Shown: positions 54,043 through 62,565 of the stretch, piece after piece
Numbering within the stretch: the stretch's first letter is position 1
Layout: each line of letters opens with the position of its first letter
The notes under the pieces: model-generated
Told to the model about the DNA's origin: nothing
Database searches by the model: none
Seen by the model: only the letters and a program-made list of their open reading frames with translations
Position numbers and translations under genes: made by a program
Origin: Anaerosporobacter mobilis DSM 15930
Lineage (GTDB): Bacteria; Bacillota; Clostridia; Lachnospirales; Lachnospiraceae
Direction: 5' to 3'
Assembly (NCBI RefSeq): GCF_900142955.1
Contig: NZ_FRCP01000021.1
Coordinates: 62,001-126,000 of the forward strand
Length of the DNA: 64,000 nt

Positions 54043-54861
54043 ATGAAGAAAAAATTATTAGCAATAGTTATCGGAACTTTAATGGTGGCATCTTTAACCG
54101 GATGTAAGAAAGCTGACGATACAGAAAGTAAAGTAATCACAGTAGCTGCATCTACAACACCACATGCAGAGATCCTTACACAAGCGAAAACAATCTTAGC
54201 GAAAGATGGCTGGGATTTACAAGTTACGGAATTCACTGATTACGTACAGCCGAATTTAGTTGTTGATAGTGGGGATTTTGATGCGAATTATTTTCAACAT
54301 ATTCCTTATTTAGATTCATTTAATAAAGAATATGGAACTAAATTAGTAAATGCAGGTGGTATCCACTACGAACCATTTGGTATCTATCCAGGAACAAAAA
54401 CCGATTTATCAGAACTTAAAAAAGGTGATGTTATTGCTGTTCCTAACGATACAACGAATGAAGCAAGAGCATTATTATTATTACAAGACAACGGAATAAT
54501 TACACTAAAAGATGGTGTAGGACTTGAAGCAACAGTGAAAGACATTGTGGAGAATCCAAACGATATTAAGATTCAAGAGTTAGAAGCAGCTCAAGTATCA
54601 AGAGTAATACCAGAAGTAGCATTCGTTGTATTAAACGGTAACTATGCATTAGAAGCAGGATTCTCAGTAGGTAAAGATGCAGTTGCATATGAATCTTCAG
54701 AATCAGAAGCTGCTAAGACTTATGTTAATGTTATCGCAGTAAAAGAAGGCAACGAAGATAAAAAAGGTATCAAGAAGTTAGTAGAAGTATTAAAATCAGA
54801 TGAAATTAAGAAGTTCATCAATGATACTTATGATGGAGCAGTTGTACCTTTTGAAGAATAA
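54043..54861 (+). CDS. metQ: Methionine-binding lipoprotein
   Basis: A 272-residue NlpA/MetQ-type lipoprotein. The signal ends in the lipobox SLTGC with Cys21 lipidated. The mature part shows ASTTPHAEILTQAK, DYVQPNLVVDSGDFDANYFQHIPYL and IAVPNDTTNEARALLLL, all typical. It captures methionine for MetNI. AGGAGGAG precedes ATG 54043 and a strong terminator follows. Confidence 0.95.
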   Translation: MKKKLLAIVIGTLMVASLTGCKKADDTESKVITVAASTTPHAEILTQAKTILAKDGWDLQVTEFTDYVQPNLVVDSGDFDANYFQHIPYLDSFNKEYGTKLVNAGGIHYEPFGIYPGTKTDLSELKKGDVIAVPNDTTNEARALLLLQDNGIITLKDGVGLEATVKDIVENPNDIKIQELEAAQVSRVIPEVAFVVLNGNYALEAGFSVGKDAVAYESSESEAAKTYVNVIAVKEGNEDKKGIKKLVEVLKSDEIKKFINDTYDGAVVPFEE

Positions 54862-54890
54862 ATAGAGTTAATTCAATAAAATTCAATAAA

Positions 54891-54933
54891 AAAACTCGTG
54901 AACGTTTGATATGAAAACCATCACGAGTTTTTT
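54891..54933 (+). terminator. Terminator after metQ
   Basis: AAAACTCGTGA pairs with TCACGAGTTTT, followed by TT. Strong intrinsic terminator. Confidence 0.92.
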
Positions 54934-55104
54934 AGCTATTTCCATATAATATATTCGTCTATATTGAATAGGGTAGAAGAAATCGATTTGACATTCCAAT
55001 CTTAATAAATAAAAGAAAACAACGTATCCTATTATCAGAAGAGTAAAGTATGAAGAATATCAAAAACTAATATAAAATTCTTTGAGAATGGAGTTATATT
55101 ATAT

Positions 55105-55788
55105 ATGGAAATTACTATTTTAATAGCAGATGATGATCCGATATTTCGAGAATTGATTCGAGATATGTTAAAGAAGGAATCTTATATTGTAATAGAGGCG
55201 GAGAATGGGAGTGACGCTTTGCAAGCGTTCTATGACAACAGCGGAATCGATTTAATTATCTTAGATGTTATGATGCCAGAATTATCAGGTTGGGAAGTTC
55301 TTGATGAGATACGGATACAATCCGAGATGCCGGTTGTTATGTTAACAGCACTAGGTGATGAAAGAAACGAAATCCAAGGACTTCATGCAGGTGCAGACGA
55401 TTATATTACGAAACCATTTAGTTATCCAATCTTTATGGCTAGAATAAAAACCTTGTTACGTAAGATTGAGAGAAAGAAAACGGCAACGTTACATTGTGGT
55501 GAGTTAATACTGAATCAATTAGAGCATAAAGTGTTTGTCGATGAGGAAGAAGTGTTTCTGAACAATAAGGAATATCAGTTGTTAGAATATTTCATGCATA
55601 ACAAAGGGCTTACTTTGACAAGGGATATGTTAATCAATCAAGTATGGGGATTTGATTTTGATGGCGATAGTCGAACACTTGATACGAATATTAAAACGCT
55701 AAGAGCTAAGTTACAAGAGGCAGGAAGATATATACAGACAATTCGTGGCACGGGCTATCGTCTAGAAGAACTTAAGAAGAATGAATAG
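55105..55788 (+). CDS. OmpR-family response regulator
   Basis: A 227-residue regulator. The receiver has the acidic pocket ADDDPIF, phospho-acceptor Asp54 in ILDVMMPELSG, VVMLTA and TKPFSY. The winged-helix DNA-binding domain (about 130-225) ends with TIRGTGYRLEE. It pairs with the kinase 11 bases downstream. The signal and targets are unknown; no transporter is attached. Confidence 0.94.
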   Translation: MEITILIADDDPIFRELIRDMLKKESYIVIEAENGSDALQAFYDNSGIDLIILDVMMPELSGWEVLDEIRIQSEMPVVMLTALGDERNEIQGLHAGADDYITKPFSYPIFMARIKTLLRKIERKKTATLHCGELILNQLEHKVFVDEEEVFLNNKEYQLLEYFMHNKGLTLTRDMLINQVWGFDFDGDSRTLDTNIKTLRAKLQEAGRYIQTIRGTGYRLEELKKNE

Positions 55789-55799
55789 GAGGTGATTAC

Positions 55800-57227
55800 T
55801 TGAAGATAACTAACAAACTCATGATAGTTTTTACTGTTTTTACAATACTATTAGTTGGGATAGGAATCTTTATGAATCAAGCTTACCTTGAAAAATACTA
55901 TATCTATAAGAATGAGAGAAGTTTCTTACAGTTTCAAAAAGATATTGAAACTGTATATAGAGATAATATTGATGAAATTGATACCCTTATAACAGATATA
56001 GATAATGATGAAGATGTAAAGATTTTAATTCTAGATAAAGAAATGAATGTTTTACATTCTTCGTATTTTAAAAATAAACTTAAGGATATTGTAATATCAA
56101 AAAATATACAAAATATGATTAAAAGATATCATTTGTGGCAGGATAATGGGTATATGTATCAAGTACTTGAGAGAAACAAAGGATTACCACCAAAGATTTT
56201 CTTTACATCGACAATAAGTGAGGATGTGTTTCTTGTAATTACGAAATCTGTTAAGGGGATTCAAGAGAGTGTAGCTGTAGCCAATGAATTCTATTTGGCT
56301 TCAGGGTTTGTAATGATCGTAATTGGTATTATAGCCGTGCTGTATTTGTCCCGTAAGATATCGGACCCAATTATTAAGATGAATCATATAGCAAGAGATA
56401 TGAGAAATCTTAAATTTGGTGAAAAGATTGAAATAACGTCTAATGATGAGATTGGCGAATTAGCAATTAGTATTAACTTGTTATCTGATAAATTAAGCAA
56501 CAGTATTAGATCTTTACAAGAAGATATAGAGGAAAGGAAGATACTTGTTCGCGATATATCACATGAACTAAAGACGCCTATTGCTGTCATTAAAGGGTAT
56601 GTAGAAGGATTAAAATATAATGTAGCAGAGGATGAACAGACCAAAGAAAAATACTATGACGTAATAGTCGATGAATGTGATCGTATTAATGAGTTGGTAA
56701 AGGAATTATTAGAACTTTCTATATTAGAGGGTGTGTCGTCAGAACTTCAAGTATTGCAAGTTCCAATAAAAAATCTCATTCATGAGTCGATTGAAAAATT
56801 CCAACATATAGCTGATATGAGAAGTGTAGAAATTAGGTTTACGGGTGAGGAAGATGTGTTAACACATGTGGATGAGCATCTAATGGAAAGAGTAATCAGT
56901 AATTTGTTAAGTAACGCGATCAAATACGCAAACTCACCAGGGTATGTTAAGATCAATCTTAAAGAGAAAAATCAAGGTTGCGAACTTAGCGTCTTTAATA
57001 CAGGAAAGAATATACCGGAAGAGAGCTTGGAACAAATCTTCAATGTTTTCTACAAAGTAGACCAAGTTAGAGGTCGAGATAATGAAGGTCATGGAATTGG
57101 GCTAGCTATTGTTAAGAGAATTATGAATATGCATAAAGGAACATATTCTGTTAAGAATGAAAGTAATGGAGTAACATTTACTATATGGATACCCAATTTG
57201 TCTTCTAAAACAAACCTACAAGCATGA
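55800..57227 (+). CDS. Sensor histidine kinase
   Basis: A 475-residue membrane kinase. Membrane segments at about 8-25 and 162-182 flank an extracellular sensor of about 135 residues; a HAMP domain follows (185-238). The dimerisation domain has phospho-His255 in VRDISHELKTPIAVIKGY, and the ATPase domain carries NLLSNAIKYA and GRDNEGHGIGLAIV. It starts at TTG 55800, five bases after GGAGGTG. It works with the response regulator just upstream. Confidence 0.94.
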   Translation: MKITNKLMIVFTVFTILLVGIGIFMNQAYLEKYYIYKNERSFLQFQKDIETVYRDNIDEIDTLITDIDNDEDVKILILDKEMNVLHSSYFKNKLKDIVISKNIQNMIKRYHLWQDNGYMYQVLERNKGLPPKIFFTSTISEDVFLVITKSVKGIQESVAVANEFYLASGFVMIVIGIIAVLYLSRKISDPIIKMNHIARDMRNLKFGEKIEITSNDEIGELAISINLLSDKLSNSIRSLQEDIEERKILVRDISHELKTPIAVIKGYVEGLKYNVAEDEQTKEKYYDVIVDECDRINELVKELLELSILEGVSSELQVLQVPIKNLIHESIEKFQHIADMRSVEIRFTGEEDVLTHVDEHLMERVISNLLSNAIKYANSPGYVKINLKEKNQGCELSVFNTGKNIPEESLEQIFNVFYKVDQVRGRDNEGHGIGLAIVKRIMNMHKGTYSVKNESNGVTFTIWIPNLSSKTNLQA

Positions 57228-57279
57228 AAAAATTTACAGTAAATTTTTCGTTGAAATTGAAACTAAAATGTAATATTAT
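57228..57279 (+). promoter_or_regulatory. Hairpin after kinase and promoter of PfkB gene
   Basis: AAAAATTTAC and GTAAATTTTT (57228-57248) form a short terminator-like hairpin. Right behind it TTGAAA (57251-57256), 17 bases, TATTAT (57274-57279) would start a transcript near 57286, which argues against a start codon at 57288 for the next gene. Confidence 0.6.
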
Positions 57280-57338
57280 ATTAAAATATGAATCAAAAAA
57301 TGAGCACAAATCGATTAAGTAGGGAGAAGAAGTATCTA

Positions 57339-58292
57339 ATGAGTATTAAAAATGAACCATATATGTTAGTCTTTGGTGTTTCCGTATATGATATTATTGG
57401 ATTCACTTATCAAAATTACAGAGCACAGGATTCAAATCCCGGTAATGTTCGAGTTTCATTTGGTGGAGTGTGTCGAAATATTGCAGAAAATATGGCGAGA
57501 TTGCATGTGAACACAAAGTTTATATCCATTATTGGTAACGATGAAAAAGGAAAAAGTATTCTCAAAGCTGCAGAAGATATTCATTTGGATATGAAAGATT
57601 CTTTAATTGTGGAAGGAGAATCAACACCAACATATATGGCAATTCTTAATGAGCAAGGTGAGATGGAATCTGCGATTGTTGATATGAAGATCACGGATAG
57701 TGTAACGGAAGAATTCATTGATAGTAAAGCGGACATAATAAAAAATGCAGAATATATGATTCTGGATACAGATAATCCTAAGATACTGGAATATCTATTA
57801 ACAACCTATAAAGACGAGACAAGATTTGTATTAGATCCTGTTTCTGCTTCAAAAGTTGCGAGAATTAAACATCTAGTACCTTACTTTCATACAATTAAGC
57901 CGAATCGTTTAGAGGCCGAAGTGCTTTGTGGGTTTGAATTAAAGAGTACAGAGGATGTAAGAAGAGCAGGAGCATACTTCCGTAGTATGGGAATACAGAA
58001 TGTATTCATAAGTCTGGATTCTGATGGGATCTATTACAATGACGGGGAATGCGAAGGAATCATTAAAGCAAATAAAGTATCGGTAGTGAATGTTACTGGT
58101 GCAGGGGATTCCTGCGTAGCTGGTCTAGCATATGGATTTATGAACGATTTATCAATTATAGATACCGTTAAATATGCGATTGCAATGTCAGCAATTACGA
58201 TCTCGCATGCTGAGACAATTCACCCTACTATGGGACAATCCATTGTAGAACAATATCTACAACGAATGGAATGGACAGCAGTAGAATTTTAA
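57339..58292 (+). CDS. PfkB-family carbohydrate kinase (pseudouridine kinase-like)
   Basis: A 317-residue ribokinase-fold kinase. FGGVCRNIAENMARL binds the sugar, and NVTGAGDSCVAGLAYGF is the catalytic GAGD anion hole. The short spacing and IHLDMKDSLIVEG-type lid resemble PsuK pseudouridine kinases, but no psuG or psuT lies nearby, so nucleoside specificity is inference. The start at ATG 57339 follows AGGGAG; the reading frame is open from 57288. A terminator follows. Confidence 0.85.
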   Translation: MSIKNEPYMLVFGVSVYDIIGFTYQNYRAQDSNPGNVRVSFGGVCRNIAENMARLHVNTKFISIIGNDEKGKSILKAAEDIHLDMKDSLIVEGESTPTYMAILNEQGEMESAIVDMKITDSVTEEFIDSKADIIKNAEYMILDTDNPKILEYLLTTYKDETRFVLDPVSASKVARIKHLVPYFHTIKPNRLEAEVLCGFELKSTEDVRRAGAYFRSMGIQNVFISLDSDGIYYNDGECEGIIKANKVSVVNVTGAGDSCVAGLAYGFMNDLSIIDTVKYAIAMSAITISHAETIHPTMGQSIVEQYLQRMEWTAVEF

Positions 58293-58340
58293 TCGATGAA
58301 CTAATATAATGAAAAAACAAAATAGAACTATTAATAAGAA

Positions 58341-58394
58341 TGTTACGGCAGCTATAACCAAACGAGATTGGTTATAGCTGTGGTAACATTTTTT
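58341..58394 (+). terminator. Terminator after PfkB gene
   Basis: TGTTAC and CAGCTATAACCAA pair with TTGGTTATAGCTG and GTAACA, followed by TTTTTT. Strong intrinsic terminator. Confidence 0.93.
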
Positions 58395-58521
58395 GTTCTG
58401 TAGTACTTGATTTGTCTGACGAGAATTATTATATATATATAAGCCATTTACAGCAGTGACATTACGTGTTATATATAGACATATCTTGGTAATGTGATAA
58501 GGATGTAGTGGAGGAATTGAG

Positions 58522-59058
58522 ATGATACAGTTTGAAACAACAAGGTTGATAATGCGAAATTTTTCAATTGATGATGTGAACGATTTTTATGAATATATGA
58601 GTTTGGAATGTACTGCACAGTATGAATCCTTTGAACCATTTACATATGATGAGTGTATAGCATCAGTAACGAGACGATGTGAGAGGGATAATGTGTTTGC
58701 GGTAGTATTGAAGGAGAGTGGCAAGATGATTGGTGACATTAATTTTTCGATAGAAGAATATGATACCTATGAGCTTGGCTATGACTTTAATCCTACTTAT
58801 TGTAAGAAAGGTTATGCCACAGAAGCGTGTAAGGCAGTAATCGATTACATATTTAAAGAAAGAAGTGGCCGTAGAATATATGCGGAATGTGATGATGATA
58901 ACTTCCCATCAATACGGTTATTAGAGCGAATAGGATTTAGAAGAGAAGGATATTTTATAGAAGATGTAACATTTAAGAAGGATGGTGCGGGGAATCCTAT
59001 CTACGTTAATAGTTATAGTTATGCAATGTTAAAACGAGAATGGACTTCAGATAAATAG
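58522..59058 (+). CDS. GNAT-family N-acetyltransferase
   Basis: A 178-residue acetyltransferase of the RimJ/RimL-like group (FETTRLIMRNFSIDD at the start). The acetyl-CoA loop is NPTYCKKGYATEACKAV, and CDDDNFPSIRLLERIGFRRE is the usual C-terminal motif. Substrate unknown: N-terminal amines or antibiotics are possible. GTGGAGGA precedes ATG 58522. The next gene starts 16 bases after its stop, so they are probably co-transcribed. Confidence 0.9.
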   Translation: MIQFETTRLIMRNFSIDDVNDFYEYMSLECTAQYESFEPFTYDECIASVTRRCERDNVFAVVLKESGKMIGDINFSIEEYDTYELGYDFNPTYCKKGYATEACKAVIDYIFKERSGRRIYAECDDDNFPSIRLLERIGFRREGYFIEDVTFKKDGAGNPIYVNSYSYAMLKREWTSDK

Positions 59059-59074
59059 AATAGGAGTGATTAAG

Positions 59075-60064
59075 ATGAATTATGGTACATGTATTGAAGA
59101 AGGATTTCGCGGTTGTGTACTTGTAAACCGTGAAGGAGAAAGGATATATGAACAGGCCTTTGGGTATGCGGATTATGCCAATGGGAGAAAGAATACGTTA
59201 GATACCAAGTTTCCAACGGCTTCAGCAGGCAAGGTTTTTGTTGCAGTGGCTATTTTGCAATTAATAGAGGCAGGAAAGCTACAATTTACAGATACGCTTG
59301 GTAAATTAATTCCAATGGACTGGAAAGCAATTGATACGGATATAACCGTAAGACAGTTACTAACACATACATCTGGAATACCAGATTACTTTGATGAATC
59401 GGTAATGGAGGATTATGATGAGTTATGGAGAGACTATCCCAATTATAAGATTCGACGTTCGTCAGATTTGTTACCTCTCTTTCTTGAGAAACCAATGATG
59501 TATCCAAAAGGCGAGAGATTTCAATACAATAATACTGGATTTGTAGTACTTGGTATGATTATTGAGTCGGTAACAGGTCAGTTATTTGATGAATATCTGA
59601 GAGAACATATCTTTGAACCAGCAGGCATGATGGATACAGGTTATTATGAATTAGACCGTTTACCAGCTAAATCTGCGAATGCTTATATATATGATGAGGA
59701 GAGAAGCGACTACTATACGAATATCTATAGTGTAGATGTGAAGGGAACGGGCGCTGGCGGTGCATTCACAACAGTTTTAGATATCTTGAAGCTCTGGGAT
59801 TGTCTTCTTGCGGGGGAATTCATCTCCTTAGATATGGTTAATGAGATGACAAGTATTCAAGCTAGTGATGATGAAGATAGCTATGGATATGGTATATGGA
59901 TTGGTGTGATGGAAGATGGAAGGTGTGTACCCAACTTCATGGGCTGTGATCCAGGAGTATCTTTCGTAACATCATTTGATAGGACAGATGGGACTTGTAT
60001 TATCGTAGTAAGTAATTATGGGGACAATGTTTGGAAAATTCGTAAAAATATTGCAGATATGTGA
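59075..60064 (+). CDS. Beta-lactamase-fold serine hydrolase
   Basis: A 329-residue class C-like serine hydrolase (Pfam Beta-lactamase). The SxxK motif is SAGK with Ser50 and Lys53, YNN at 151-153 is the second motif, and GTGAGGAF is the third region. No signal peptide is seen, so it is probably cytoplasmic. Such proteins are mostly esterases or peptidases rather than true lactamases. ATG 59075 lies eight bases after AGGAG; an in-frame GTG at 59066 overlaps that site. Confidence 0.86.
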   Translation: MNYGTCIEEGFRGCVLVNREGERIYEQAFGYADYANGRKNTLDTKFPTASAGKVFVAVAILQLIEAGKLQFTDTLGKLIPMDWKAIDTDITVRQLLTHTSGIPDYFDESVMEDYDELWRDYPNYKIRRSSDLLPLFLEKPMMYPKGERFQYNNTGFVVLGMIIESVTGQLFDEYLREHIFEPAGMMDTGYYELDRLPAKSANAYIYDEERSDYYTNIYSVDVKGTGAGGAFTTVLDILKLWDCLLAGEFISLDMVNEMTSIQASDDEDSYGYGIWIGVMEDGRCVPNFMGCDPGVSFVTSFDRTDGTCIIVVSNYGDNVWKIRKNIADM

Positions 60065-60168
60065 TGCAAAATCCTATATAAGATTGTATAATGTAATTTA
60101 TGGAAAGATGCAAGACTACTTCTCGTAGTTATAGTATTACTCAGAGTAATAGAAAGTTGAGAATAACG

Positions 60169-61092
60169 ATGGAAAAAGAACTTATAGTTGCGAAAGATGG
60201 AAGTGGGGATTACGTAGATATACAGTCTGCAATTGATGCAGTTCCTGTGGGGAATGCAGTACCTATTACGATACGTATTCATGAAGGAATTTACAAGCAA
60301 GTAATTACAATCCGAGAGGATCAATCTTATATTAAACTGATAGGAGAAGGCATTGATAAAACAGTTATTACATATGATAATTACGCGGGCCTTGTTAATG
60401 AAGCAGGTGAAAAATTAGGTACTTTCAAGAGTCCTACCGTTTTTGTCAACGGAAGTCATGTTACTGCAGTTGGAATAACGTTTGAGAATTCTTTCTTCCA
60501 ACCAGGGTTTGATAAAATGGGGAGACAAGCAGTTGCAGTTAGTACTAGTGGAGAATACAATACCTTCATTGATTGTTCGTTTAGAGGATATCAAGATACA
60601 CTATATGCGATGGAGGGGTCCTGTTATTTTCTTCATTGCTATCTTGAGGGAGATGTGGATTTTATATTTGGTGCAGCTCGTGCGGTATTTGAAGAATGTC
60701 AGATTCATTCCCTTAATAGAGGCTCTATGACCGAGAATGGTTATGTTAGTGCTGCTAGTACAAGAGCAAGAGAGGAGTTTGGATTCTTATTCCTTAATTG
60801 TAGACTTACAGCTGAAGAGGGAACTGCAAAGAATTCTGTATATCTTGGAAGACCATGGCATCCAAGTATGCGAACAGAGCCGGTATGTTCCGCCACAGTG
60901 TTTATGAACTGTGAATTAGGAGCGCATATTCGTAAAGATGGTTGGACGAAGATGCATGAGGCATATCCTGAAACAGAACGATTCTATGAATATGGCAATA
61001 CGGGTTTAGGTGTAAGTGTGAATGAACAAAGAAGACAATTAACAGATGAAGAAGCAAGGGAATATACTAAGACAAAGGTTTTAGGCTGGTAG
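60169..61092 (+). CDS. CE8 pectin methylesterase, no signal peptide
   Basis: A 307-residue pectinesterase that removes methyl groups from pectic galacturonan. Catalytic Asp143 (GYQDTLYA) and Asp164 (GDVDFIFG) are 21 apart as in plant and Erwinia enzymes, and YLGRPWHPS carries the conserved Arg. The protein starts directly with the beta-helix (VAKDGSGDYVDIQSAIDA), so it should act in the cytoplasm on imported oligomers. ATG 60169 has a weak GTTGAG site; an in-frame ATG at 60100 has none and gives no signal peptide either. Confidence 0.9.
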   Translation: MEKELIVAKDGSGDYVDIQSAIDAVPVGNAVPITIRIHEGIYKQVITIREDQSYIKLIGEGIDKTVITYDNYAGLVNEAGEKLGTFKSPTVFVNGSHVTAVGITFENSFFQPGFDKMGRQAVAVSTSGEYNTFIDCSFRGYQDTLYAMEGSCYFLHCYLEGDVDFIFGAARAVFEECQIHSLNRGSMTENGYVSAASTRAREEFGFLFLNCRLTAEEGTAKNSVYLGRPWHPSMRTEPVCSATVFMNCELGAHIRKDGWTKMHEAYPETERFYEYGNTGLGVSVNEQRRQLTDEEAREYTKTKVLGW

Positions 61093-61226
61093 CAATAGTG
61101 AATATGTTTTATAAACTTTTGATTGTTGGGAATTACGATTAAAACGTCCATAGACGATTTAATAATAAACGTATGAGGTAAGAACGATGTCGTTCCATGA
61201 TAACGTTCAATAGGAAAGGAAATAGT

Positions 61227-61976
61227 ATGAAGTTACTTGAAGGTAAAGTTGCGATTGTTACAGGTGGGACAAGAGGAATTGGCTTAGCAATTGTTAAGAA
61301 GTATTTAGAACAAGGAGCTTCCGTAGTGCTCTGTGGTTCTAGGGAAGAAACTGCAACAAAAGCAGTAGCAGCTCTAAAGGCTGAAGATCCTACTTGTAAG
61401 GTATCTGGTATTTGGACAGACTTATGTAACCCACAAGAGGTTAAAAGAGATTTCGATAACGTAAAGAAAGAATATGGTTCCATTGATATCTTAGTAAATA
61501 ATGCGGGTATTTCTGCTATGGATTCTATATTTGAATATAAGCCAGAAGAATTCCAAAAAATAATGGATTTGAATGTGAATGCAGTTTTCTATTGTTCTCA
61601 AGCAGTTGCTGGAATCATGAAAGAACAAGGGGGCGGTGTTATTCTTAATACCAGCTCAGTGGTTAGTCTATATGGACAACAAAGTGGTTGTGGATATCCA
61701 ACGTCTAAATTTGCAGTTAATGGTTTAACTAAATCACTAGCACAAGAGCTTGCACCTTATCAGATTCGCGTGAATGCTGTAGCACCTGGTATCACAAGAA
61801 CAGATATGGTTGCAAATTTACCAGAAGCTATGATTAAGCCTCTTATTAATACTATTCCACTAGGTAGAATGGGTGAACCAGAAGAAGTTGCGGATGCATT
61901 TGTATTCTTAGGTAGTGATATGTCAAGTTACATAACAGGTATTGTACTGTCGATAGATGGTGCGGCTAAGATTTAA
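61227..61976 (+). CDS. Short-chain dehydrogenase/reductase (FabG/BaiA-like)
   Basis: A 249-residue SDR. The cofactor motif is TGGTRGIG, NNAG follows, and the catalytic Ser-Tyr-Lys set is in NTSSVVSLYG and YPTSK. The YGQQSGCGYPTSK region and overall pattern resemble BaiA-type hydroxysteroid dehydrogenases as well as FabG 3-oxoacyl reductases; the substrate cannot be decided. AGGAAAGGA precedes ATG 61227. It is 134 bases from the pectinesterase gene; a uronate-related role is possible. Confidence 0.88.
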   Translation: MKLLEGKVAIVTGGTRGIGLAIVKKYLEQGASVVLCGSREETATKAVAALKAEDPTCKVSGIWTDLCNPQEVKRDFDNVKKEYGSIDILVNNAGISAMDSIFEYKPEEFQKIMDLNVNAVFYCSQAVAGIMKEQGGGVILNTSSVVSLYGQQSGCGYPTSKFAVNGLTKSLAQELAPYQIRVNAVAPGITRTDMVANLPEAMIKPLINTIPLGRMGEPEEVADAFVFLGSDMSSYITGIVLSIDGAAKI

Positions 61977-62019
61977 TAATTGAATTAAAATTAGATAGCT
62001 TGTAATAAAGAAATTATTG

Positions 62020-62055
62020 TGGTAATCTAGACAGTATGTTTAGATTACCATTTTT
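62020..62055 (+). terminator. Terminator after SDR gene
   Basis: TGGTAATCTA pairs with TAGATTACCA, followed by TTTTT. Confidence 0.92.
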
Positions 62056-62084
62056 ACTGTTTTATTATAGGAGGAGCTTTTGTT

Positions 62085-62273
62085 ATGGAGGCTAAGACAA
62101 AATCAAGTTGTGAATGTTGTAGCAACTATGTATATGATGAGGAACTGGGATATTATGAGTGTGAAGTAAATCTTGATGAAGATGAGATGGTTCGTTTCTT
62201 ACAAGATAAATTCTATGACTGTCCTTATTTTCAATTAGATAATGAATATAAGATTGTAAGAAAACAGATGTAA
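62085..62273 (+). CDS. DUF6472 family small Cys protein
   Basis: A 62-residue protein with four conserved cysteines: CECC near residue 9, CEV in the YYECEVNLDEDEM block and CPYF near residue 49. This pattern (YDEELGYYEC, LDEDEM, DCPYFQ) matches the DUF6472 family of clostridia. Metal binding by the cysteines is plausible, function unknown. AGGAGGAG precedes ATG 62085. It sits in its own unit after a terminator. Confidence 0.85.
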   Translation: MEAKTKSSCECCSNYVYDEELGYYECEVNLDEDEMVRFLQDKFYDCPYFQLDNEYKIVRKQM

Positions 62274-62349
62274 TGATGTTATGTAGCTATGCAAATTCAT
62301 AGAGTTAAAATGTTACAAAAATATTACAAAAATGTTACGTGAATACTAT

Positions 62350-62382
62350 AAAAATAAAAAGGCTCTGGTAAAAACCAGAGCC
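62350..62382 (-). terminator. Terminator of the Cys-rich peptide gene
   Basis: On the minus strand GGCTCTGG pairs with CCAGAGCC around a TTTTTA loop, followed by TTTTTATTTTT. It begins seven bases after the stop codon of the peptide gene. Confidence 0.92.
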
Positions 62383-62388
62383 TGATTA

Positions 62389-62460
62389 TTAACAACCAAA
62401 GTTGAAATATTGACAAATAGCATTAAATAACTCGGAACAATTTGAAAAATTAAAACACAT
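62389..62460 (-). CDS. 23-residue cysteine-rich peptide
   Basis: A tiny gene, too short for usual gene callers. It begins MCFNFSNC and ends YFNFGC, with Cys at 2, 8, 16 and 23 and many Phe and Asn. The case for expression is strong: AGGAGG at 62469-62474, eight bases before ATG 62460; a promoter TTGTTC-17-TACAAT on the minus strand (62507-62535); and a strong terminator seven bases after the stop. No known family is recognised. It might be a membrane-active, metal-binding or signalling peptide; that is inference. Confidence 0.7.
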   Translation of the reverse strand: MCFNFSNCSELFNAICQYFNFGC

Positions 62461-62506
62461 AGTTTCGTCCTCCTTATTTTTATTTGTATTAGCTAAGTAC
62501 AAATAT

Positions 62507-62535
62507 ATTGTAACAATTTTGTAACATTTGAACAA
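62507..62535 (-). promoter_or_regulatory. Promoter of the Cys-rich peptide gene
   Basis: On the minus strand TTGTTC (62530-62535), 17 bases, TACAAT (62507-62512). A transcript would start near 62500 and carry a 40-base leader. The same gap must hold the promoter for the divergent DMT gene. Confidence 0.6.
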
Positions 62536-62565
62536 TAGGGGATTAATGGAAAGGTTGGAAGTTAG

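Noticed and set aside
57420..57450. A tRNA-like TTCAAATCCC stretch
   Set aside because: It lies inside the PfkB coding frame and no acceptor or anticodon stem can be drawn around it.
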